From the NCBI GenBank assembly GCA_033239005.1, contig BSQZ01000073.1:372001-436000 (forward strand): DNA of 64,000 nucleotides. The letters are read 5' to 3'. Below, in pieces: positions 57,382 through 64,000 of the stretch; position 1 is the stretch's first letter, and every line of letters starts with the position of its first letter. The position numbers and the translations under genes are program-made. The notes beneath the pieces were generated by a model. The model did no database searches. It was not told the origin of the DNA and saw only the letters and a list, made by a program, of their open reading frames with translations. Source of the stretch: Lamellibrachia satsuma (Eukaryota; Annelida; Polychaeta; Sabellida; Siboglinidae).

Positions 57382-58003
57382 CCTTCGGCAAGTACACGTA
57401 CTGAACACCGTCGTCTGGAAAGATGGCCGTGCGCAGACGCATGTCCTCGGGCGTGTCCTGCTTGAGATCGACCAATAGATAACCGTACGGTACCGAAGTG
57501 GCGTCTTTAAAAGCCTCTTGAACGAATTTGCCGCGCCCCGGATACATCTGTCGAGCCAAGTGCGACATCTGCGATGCGTCACGAGGATTCTTGAACACCA
57601 CCATGTATTGAGAATTCAGACTGATGGTACGACTCTCTTTGTTTTTGGGGAAAAGGTTCTGTACGAGATACAGCACGGACGTGTTCCTGTGATGACTCTT
57701 TTTAGTGAACAAGGTCGTGACCCGTTCGTCCGTTTCTGCCATGAGATCGTCTATGACGATGAGGTTCCTCGTCGACGAATCGAACATGCTGGCACTCGGC
57801 AACCCTTCCTCGAAGCGCACGTCCGTCAAGTCCATCGTTGCGTAAGCCTCTTGCCATTCTCCGTAACACCACGTGATCCGTTCGGGAGGAGGATCGATCA
57901 TCGCAGCAGCGTGACGTAGCATACGCGTCACGAAAGTACTTTTGCCGCATCCCGTCGGACCGGCGACGATGCACGTGAAAGGATGTTTCCACCGCGCGTC
58001 CAT
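57377..58003 (-). CDS. ATP: Polinton genome-packaging ATPase (A32/FtsK-HerA type)
   Basis: 208 residues, the usual compact size. Walker A is AGPTGCGKST (residues 14-23), Walker B is LIVIDDLM (81-88) with two acidic residues, and sensor-like residues follow in FTKKSHHRNTSVLYLVQNLF, with SLNSQYMVVFKNPRD further on. This is the family that pumps DNA into preformed capsids in Polintons, virophages and large DNA viruses. No disabling change is visible. It lies 39 bases after the polymerase frame ends. Confidence 0.9.
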   Translation of the reverse strand: MDARWKHPFTCIVAGPTGCGKSTFVTRMLRHAAAMIDPPPERITWCYGEWQEAYATMDLTDVRFEEGLPSASMFDSSTRNLIVIDDLMAETDERVTTLFTKKSHHRNTSVLYLVQNLFPKNKESRTISLNSQYMVVFKNPRDASQMSHLARQMYPGRGKFVQEAFKDATSVPYGYLLVDLKQDTPEDMRLRTAIFPDDGVQYVYLPKV

Positions 58004-58042
58004 GGTCGTTTATGAAAGACGACCGCCGTGCATCGTCCTTTT

Positions 58043-59380
58043 CTACACGTCCACCGGACCCGTGCTCACCCCGTCCTCGTGCACCACTCGTTTGGGATAG
58101 AAGTAGGTGAGAGCCGCTCGTTCCTGCACGTACGTCATCACGGTCGAGTGACGCACCCGGAACCCACGGTTCTTTCCACTTCCGCTCCGACGGTTGGTGA
58201 GCACCTCCAGGAACGCGTTCTTGTCGATGTCGTTGTGACGTTTGCTCAGTCCTTTGGTGCTGTATTTGTCGGTAGGTCCGAAACAATAGTACGTCTTGCT
58301 GCACAACCCCACGAACCCGTCGCCGGACCATTCCACCTTGAACAGACCAGGTGTCCTCTTGTCGTACGCCCTACGCGCTTTACAGCACGTCTCGTCGCCG
58401 ACCCACGGTCTATTGGCGAGTCGACAGCGCACGTACTCGTTCCGATGGTCGTCGCAACATTCGGACGGCAACCATTCGGAGCGGTGCCGGAAGTAATGTT
58501 CTCGTAGTTCCGGAGTCACGAGGGCGTCGACGGACTCGCCGGCCAAGGCCAAATAGGCAGAATCTGTATCTGTCTCGCAGTACTGAAAAAGAGGGCGCTC
58601 CAGGTACCTGTCGATGAAGTCGTAGTAGAACTGTAACATGCGCATCTTGGCGTACTGCAGAACGAAGAATCCCACGTGTATGGGCAGGGTGTACGTGACG
58701 GTCTTCTTGTTCATCTCTATCTCGTACGTATCATCCACGATGACATCGAGTTGTCGGAATCTCTTATCGTTGACCAAGAGCGATGCCGCCTTCTCCTTGC
58801 AATAATTGACGTCGCGATGTCGGTCCACGTTGGTTATGGTCTTTCCGTAACCCGAGTTCCCCAGCAACTTCATGGTGTCTGCGATGATGGCCTTGTGCGA
58901 GTGGACGTCTCCTTCGCGTCGCGCCGCGGACACTGCATCGCCGAACCGTCTGAAATACGGGACGGGATCGTACTCGATGACCTGATACACGTGCGTCACC
59001 TCGAGACCGTGGTCCATGTACCATCGCAGCAGAGGCGTGGCAAGCAGGATCTTATCCCCTCGATAACTACCCACGAGCATGCGTCTCGGTGTCGTCATGA
59101 TGTCGTGCTCCTCGGCGTATCGGCGCATGAACGGTCCGAGATCGTCGCGTGTCAGTCGGATGTTCTTGAACACGGGCTGCATCTCGGCAAAGTGTTCTCG
59201 CAATGCTTCCGGTACGCAAAGGTCACACTCGATCAGACCGAACACGGTTCCGGCACGCACGCCGCTCAGGATCTGTTGTGACGTCATCGTCCATCGTGCG
59301 TGACGTCGGCGCGGAAATGCAGCATCCAGAAGCTTTTTCACGACAGGATCTCGTCTCGTCTGTTTCACTCGCATTCCCAC
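58043..59380 (-). CDS. POLB: protein-primed DNA polymerase B, C-terminal part (after frameshift)
   Basis: About 440 codons continuing the polymerase of the next entry in a different frame. Polymerase motif B is KLLGNSGYGKTITN (about residues 171-184) and motif C is FQYCETDTDSAYLAL, with the catalytic Asp-Thr-Asp at 271-273; palm and thumb follow to the stop at 58043. There is no ATG at the left limit of this frame (59380 is GTG), and the sequence aligns with the middle of polymerase B, so it is not a separate gene. Motif A lies in the other fragment, so neither piece alone can polymerise. Confidence 0.85.
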   Translation of the reverse strand: MGMRVKQTRRDPVVKKLLDAAFPRRRHARWTMTSQQILSGVRAGTVFGLIECDLCVPEALREHFAEMQPVFKNIRLTRDDLGPFMRRYAEEHDIMTTPRRMLVGSYRGDKILLATPLLRWYMDHGLEVTHVYQVIEYDPVPYFRRFGDAVSAARREGDVHSHKAIIADTMKLLGNSGYGKTITNVDRHRDVNYCKEKAASLLVNDKRFRQLDVIVDDTYEIEMNKKTVTYTLPIHVGFFVLQYAKMRMLQFYYDFIDRYLERPLFQYCETDTDSAYLALAGESVDALVTPELREHYFRHRSEWLPSECCDDHRNEYVRCRLANRPWVGDETCCKARRAYDKRTPGLFKVEWSGDGFVGLCSKTYYCFGPTDKYSTKGLSKRHNDIDKNAFLEVLTNRRSGSGKNRGFRVRHSTVMTYVQERAALTYFYPKRVVHEDGVSTGPVDV

Positions 59381-62221
59381 ATCTCTACGACTTTGACAAA
59401 GTGACGGAGGTAGACGGTGTTCTTTCGGGTGTCTTCGAGCAGTTCAGCCATGGGTTTCCCATTGACCTCGTTGACCTCTTTGCCAGTGCACGAGTGACCA
59501 TGGAAAAAACATCCATGGTACTGATAAGCCGTTTTCGTCTCGCTGCACCACCCGTCCACCAGCAGTTTGCCTATTCTCTTCTCTCTACCGTTGATCTGGT
59601 GTCGTATGACGCGTCCCGTGCGTTCGGATTCCCAAGTCAACCATTCCGCGGCCATCTGACCGTACAGCTGCGCCGATTCCGGTCGGAAATCCTTCTCTTC
59701 CCGTCGTCGCGTGTACCATCCCATAGGCATGTCTTGCGTGAGTGACCACAAGTACAGGGCATTGGCATCGTATCCAACGATGGACCTACAAGGACGAGCG
59801 GCCTCTCCGTACTCGTTCTGACGTAGCGTGGTGACCCCTTTCTCGTGATAGCGATGAAAAATGAGCGAAGCCCCGCCAACCACGTGATCTTTGACGAGAT
59901 GATGAAGATCTTTATTCTTCTCGTTGAATATGGTAAAGTAGGTCTTCTCGGGAAGGTCGTTGAACAGGTAGAGCAAGGTCAGACCAGGTACGCTGATGCC
60001 TTGCTTGAACATGTCTATGCCACGTTGTTCGTAGAAGGCAAACTGTCTGTCGATGGCCTGTAGAAAGGGAACCACGTCTCTGTTGTTGTACCAGACGAGA
60101 AAGTCTCGCAAAGTCGTCATGGAATTGTCGCGCCAGGCCTCTTGACAACTGGCATAATCCTCGTCGGAGATACCTTCGTTCTTCAGTCGACTGAAGAAGG
60201 CCTGTTTCGACGGAAGTGCAGTGTCGTCGAGTCTCTCCAGACGGTCCATGTACTCGTACGGGAAATGACCTTTAGTCACCTCGCATCCGTACGCCTTCAG
60301 ATACTTGTCGTAACTGAACCCGGGAGCTATGTAGTTGGTCATGTCTAGGAATTTCAGCTGATCCGTCGAAAGACACATGAAAGTGTTGTTGCGTTTGATG
60401 ACGAAAAAAGTACCGACCTCTTCATTCTCTTCGTCTTTGTCGTCTTGTTCTTCTTGTTCTTCTTGTTCTTCTTGTTCCTTTGATCCGGTGGATAAGAAGT
60501 AGGGTATGAGAAACTGTTTGATGGCATTGAGATCATACTTACCCGAATTGAACCCGATGACAGGTAACTGATGCATCCAGCCATAGAGTTGTCCCATCAG
60601 CTTTTTGTATGGATTGGTCGTCGGACGAGATTTCTTCTTATCGATGGCTGCTCGTGCAGCCTTCTCGGTTTCGTCCCATTTCGTCAGTTCCTCTGCGAGT
60701 TGATCCAAGACATCTTCGTACGAGTGTTTGATCTTGTCGTACGCGGCGTCACTCATCTCTTGTAAGATATTCATCATTTTACTCACCAACTTGTTGGTGT
60801 CTCCGTCCGTGACGAGACATTGCACTCGCTCGTGACCGGGAACGTTGGATGCTACGCTGACGCTCAGTGGAACGTGACGCGCCACCCAGTGGACCTTGTC
60901 ACTGTCCGACGGAAGTTGTTCCGTGTCGAACCAACACTCGAAATCAAAGGTGGCTCGATACGGATAGTAGCGCAACGATTCAGCCACGCGAATGTTCTCG
61001 TCGTCCAGACGTTCGAACACCGACGGTGTGGAATGGTACACGCCACCAGGATAGACTCGACGCACACCTCCCGTACACGTGCGCTCGTGTCGATACAGCA
61101 ACCATGCCTTTTTCCATAACGAGTCACCACACTTCCGACATCGATACGAGTTGCAGTACATGCAGACATCTTGGATGAATGAAAAATGTGTCCCGTGAAG
61201 GTTGAGATACATTGTTTCGGGGTAGTTGCATAACGATCGACGAACCAGTTCGGCAGTCGACTTACCGTCCTCCTCGCTGACAAGTCGGTACACGCACACG
61301 TTCGTTTGGAACGTGGTCTCTACGCGATAGAGCTCATCCAGCGTGACCCCTGTAAATTCTTCCATGGGTACGTGATCTCGATCGTATGTCTCGTACAGCG
61401 TCTTCACCGCCGGTTCCAATCGATATAGATCGCATCCTCGATGCAGGGCCAGACATCGGAACAGACACAGGTTATCTTTGTACCTCTTCATATGGATGGG
61501 ATCCGTTTCCAATCCGATGATGCTTTTCTTCCTCTTGATGTAGGATGGTAGAGAGATCATGCCTACACATCCTATAGGATGATCGATGATACGATTAACG
61601 AAAAAAGTGACATTCGTCACGAGTTCGCATACCCACGCAGAATCCGGTCTTTGATTGATGGCCCATTGCAAGAGGTCGGGTTCTCGGATGCGTTCGAGAA
61701 ATTTATCAAAGTCCTTGCTGTTGGTGACGAGACTGGGTTCGTCCAGGTAGCGTCCACAGCAATTACAAGAGGTATGATAATACTTGTATTGACCCGTGTT
61801 CTTGTTTCTCAGAATGAACCCGTAACTGAGGTTAATCTTGAACGCGGTGGTCTGTTCCTGGATCATGATCTTCAAAGACGGTTCCAAGTCGGTCGTGTCT
61901 AGCGTGATTAATCTGTAATCGTACCTGCATTGAAGTGGACCTCTGAACACGTGGGTCCGTATAGCGGACCAGTGCACACGAACGACATCTAGCAACTCCG
62001 TCGACAGAGTATCGGCGAAGGGAAGTCGATCAGGTGGGTCTAACGGATCTTCCTCGGTAACGAGTGGATGGTTTTGAGATGGGATAGTGTCTTCTCTTGT
62101 TGCTCTCTTTGGTGCTGGTGGCTCGATGACGTCGGCACACGCGGTTCGTGCGTGTCTGGTCAGATCGTTACGTCTTTCGAACTTCCGTCCGCATTTCTTA
62201 CATGCGTAGACTATTCTTCCT

Positions 62222-62273
<52 letters not shown>

Positions 62274-62514
62274 CTCTACATACCGACCTTACGTGACGTT
62301 GTAGGTTGCTATATAGCCCGAAGGTGGCGCCGCATTTCTCACATGCGTATTTCGCTTTCTTTGCATAGTCGCTGCGTGGCGCCACCATAGGCGGTGCCAT
62401 CGAGTATGAATGTAAGTCGCATGATGGCGTCGAGTGATTACTCTGCACGTGACGTTGTAGTTCCGCGCACGTGTCGAAGGCGAGCTCGCAGTGACGACAC
62501 TGGTGTCTTTCCAT
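59365..62514 (-). CDS. POLB: protein-primed DNA polymerase B, N-terminal part with zinc fingers and OTU-like domain
   Basis: 1049 residues from ATG 62514. Order: three C2H2 zinc fingers (about 6-27, 58-79, 105-127) with a 17-Ser run before the third; an OTU-like region with DNLCLFRCLA (Cys about 350) and GTHFSFI (His about 441); a CMYCNSYRCRKCG...H zinc-binding segment; the 3'-5' exonuclease with ExoI FDFECWFD (about 523) and ExoII IGFNSGKYDLN (about 655); and polymerase motif A GYDANALYLWSL (about 913). The frame ends in TGA at 59367-59365, inside the palm domain, and overlaps the downstream frame by 16 bases. Polymerases of this group copy linear element DNA from a protein primer. A TATA box lies about 45 bases upstream. 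Confidence 0.88.
62217..62275. repeat. (TAC)n trinucleotide repeat coding poly-Ser
   Basis: About 17 TAC/TCT-type triplets on the plus strand encode a Ser run between zinc fingers 2 and 3 of the polymerase. The length is a multiple of three and keeps the frame. Confidence 0.9.
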
Positions 62515-62555
62515 GACTGCGTCTACAACTGAGAGGGAATGGACTCTCAGTACAT

Positions 62556-62563
62556 CTATATAG
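62556..62563 (-). promoter_or_regulatory. TATA box of the polymerase gene
   Basis: CTATATAG at 62556-62563 lies about 45 bases upstream of ATG 62514, which fits a short 5' leader. Confidence 0.5.
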
Positions 62564-62603
62564 TGTGTGTGTGCGAGGTGGGTAACATGTCAATCATTAA
62601 TAA

Positions 62604-62745
62604 GAGACGTTCCTATTGGTCAATTACTAATTAACATGGCTACTATTGTCCAATCACCGATGAGAGACGTTCCTAGCTTGATTCCTATTGGTCAATTACT
62701 AAAAAGGGGCGTTCCTAACATGGGTACTATTGACCAATCACAGCG
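62604..62745 (-). promoter_or_regulatory. four CCAAT boxes paired with CGTTCCT motifs upstream of the polymerase
   Basis: CCAAT or its inverse ATTGG occurs at 62615-62619, 62650-62654, 62687-62691 and 62734-62738, each near a (G/A)CGTTCCT copy (about 62608, 62667, 62710, 62743). With the TATA box at 62556 this makes a compact CCAAT/TATA promoter of about 200 bp. NF-Y binding is the natural prediction. Confidence 0.5.
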
Positions 62746-62875
62746 TTCCTTACTTGGCTACGTTTGGTCACTTAGTATTGTCCATCATAATCGGCTACGG
62801 GTTTCCCTTTTGTGAAGAGGGGTGTCAGTCATGCGAATAATGAAGGTACAACACGTTCCATTCCATTTTGACTAT

Positions 62876-62881
62876 TTTATT
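62876..62881 (-). promoter_or_regulatory. second minus-strand polyadenylation signal
   Basis: AATAAA in TGTATTCTATTGAATAAAAT, similar to the flanks of the signal at 50900-50905. It would end a transcript entering from the right edge, just before the polymerase promoter. Confidence 0.45.
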
Positions 62882-62994
62882 CAATAGAATACATTGTCTA
62901 TGAAATATATATATACTAATATGAAAAGATAGACTTCTCTATATATAAGTTGATGAAGATGATATGTCGAGTTGTGGATGTTTTACTATGATGA

Positions 62995-63145
62995 ACGACT
63001 TGTGGGTTTTACACCACGACAGAGGTCACGTGTGTGAATAATGATTGACTTGTGGGCTTTTACACCACGACAGAGGTCACGTGTGTGAATAATGGCGGAC
63101 TTGTGGGTTTTACACCACGACAGAGGTCACGTGTGCGAATAATTG
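62995..63145 (-). repeat. 3' UTR-like repeats, right block (three 46-47-bp copies)
   Basis: Minus-strand units read CACGTGACCTCTGTCGTGGT then GTAAAACCCACAAGTC. Three near-identical copies, with a decayed fourth near 62965. Same orientation and same core as the block at 50985-51160. Confidence 0.8.
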
Positions 63146-63219
63146 TATATATATAGAAGTCGATCTCTTCATGCATAAAGATTACTATATGTATTTCATA
63201 GACAACAAATACACGCAAA

Positions 63220-63555
63220 AGAATAAAGACACTAATGATATAACAACTACATAGATTAAAGTCAATTACTAAAGACACTAATGATATATAAAAACTAAAT
63301 ACATACGACTAAAGTCAATAACAATATTCAAATCAATTACTCTGTGTGATATATATATAACAACTAAATACATAAGATTATAGTCAATAAAAATTACTAA
63401 AGATACTAATGATATATAACAACTACAATATTCAAATCAATTACTCTGTGTGACACTAATGATATATAACAACTAAATACATACGATTAAAATCAATAAC
63501 AACTAAATACATAAGATTACATTCATTAACAATTACTACAGAAACTAAACATTCA
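63220..63555. repeat. AT-rich irregular repeats
   Basis: ACACTAATGATATATAACAA, CTAAATACATAMGATTAAAG and TTCAAATCAATTACTCTGTG recur in shuffled order four or five times. No coding sequence is visible. Confidence 0.7.
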
Positions 63556-63560
63556 AATCA

Positions 63561-63732
<172 letters not shown>

Positions 63733-63736
<4 letters not shown>

Positions 63737-63774
63737 TTCAACCCTTTGTTTACAACATCCAAGGATTGAAACAC
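63733..63774. repeat. 14-bp inverted repeat beside the TG tract
   Basis: GTGTTTCAACCCTT at 63733-63746 and AAGGATTGAAACAC at 63761-63774 pair with one mismatch around a 14-base loop. Confidence 0.75.
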
Positions 63775-63844
63775 GCCACTTCTTGTATTAAGTATGCTTG
63801 CATCTCGTCTGACAGTAGCCGAGCGCATCCTTCTGTACATACGT

Positions 63845-63868
63845 TGACAGTAGCTTCGGCTACTGTCA
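63845..63868. other. perfect 10-bp hairpin with C(TTCG)G loop
   Basis: Arms TGACAGTAGC and GCTACTGTCA flank TTCG, giving the very stable C(UUCG)G tetraloop in RNA. A third copy of the arm, TGACAGTAGCC, lies at 63810-63820. Nothing else is recognised between 63870 and 64000. Confidence 0.7.
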
Positions 63869-64000
63869 GAGGTGTGTTGTGTGCTTTATGCATGATGAGA
63901 TGCGTGATTGCTTCTGTGATCATGGTATTTGCTATTTCTGGGTTTAAAATGTTCGGTTTCGTTGGTGATGATGCTAAAATAATGTTTTCTTCGCAGCAGC

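Larger units (their letters stand above)
50900..62900 (-). mobile_element. Maverick/Polinton (polintovirus-type endogenous virus)
   Basis: Twelve tightly packed minus-strand genes without introns encode the Polinton hallmark set: protein-primed DNA polymerase B, retroviral-type integrase, A32-like packaging ATPase, adenain-type protease, double-jelly-roll major capsid and single-jelly-roll penton. CpG content is visibly higher than in the flanks. Genes overlap or abut, as in a virus. Terminal inverted repeats and a 6-bp target duplication could not be found, so the outer limits given are the polyadenylation signals flanking the block. The polymerase is frameshifted, so this copy is probably defective as it stands. 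Confidence 0.92.

Noticed and set aside
59365..59380. Programmed -1 frameshifting in the polymerase
   Set aside because: No canonical slippery heptamer or evident downstream stem is visible, so an indel is the simpler reading; kept as a finding for checking.
50900..63145. Direct repeats at both Polinton ends as LTRs
   Set aside because: Only short UTR-like repeats and polyadenylation signals match, not a continuous long terminal repeat, and the gene content is Polinton, not retroviral.

Overview
This window looks like nuclear DNA from an invertebrate animal, probably marine; I cannot name the species. The reasons are split genes with GT-AG introns, several non-LTR retrotransposon remnants, pogo-like MITEs, dense mini- and microsatellites, and three animal genes. 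The right fifth is different: more CpG-rich, intron-free, tightly packed and all on the minus strand. It is a Maverick/Polinton (polintovirus-type) endogenous virus.

Layout. 1-600: LINE 3' fragment. 2239-19690 (+): a 13-coding-exon inactive-rhomboid (iRhom) gene whose introns hold splice-donor minisatellites and a degraded LINE nested in a MITE. 21606-26220 (-): a six-exon type II membrane glycosyltransferase with two tandem GT32-like domains, of which only the membrane-distal one keeps a DXD motif. 26300-42900: mostly repeats, including a 76-bp satellite with an E-box in most units, an 18-bp minisatellite inside a dispersed element, a 45-bp minisatellite and LINE fragments. 43336-46175 (-): a two-exon, 80-residue NUPR1/p8-like gene. 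46400-50530: a pogo/Tigger transposase relic and more minisatellites.

50900-62900: Polinton block. Reading leftward in the direction of transcription it encodes a zinc-finger/OTU-like/protein-primed DNA polymerase B (split by a frameshift), packaging ATPase, a small basic protein with a hydrophobic segment, a conserved unknown protein, two tiny membrane proteins, a chromodomain integrase, a third membrane protein, penton, a basic core-like protein, major capsid protein and adenain-type protease. Starts and stops overlap or abut almost throughout. The set covers replication (polymerase), integration (integrase) and virion assembly (two capsid proteins, ATPase, protease). Two likely defects are visible: the polymerase frameshift and a substituted acidic residue in the protease. 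I found no terminal inverted repeats, so the outer limits are approximate. A second minus-strand 3' UTR-like block at 62876-63150, resembling the one downstream of the protease, suggests another related transcription unit beyond the right edge.
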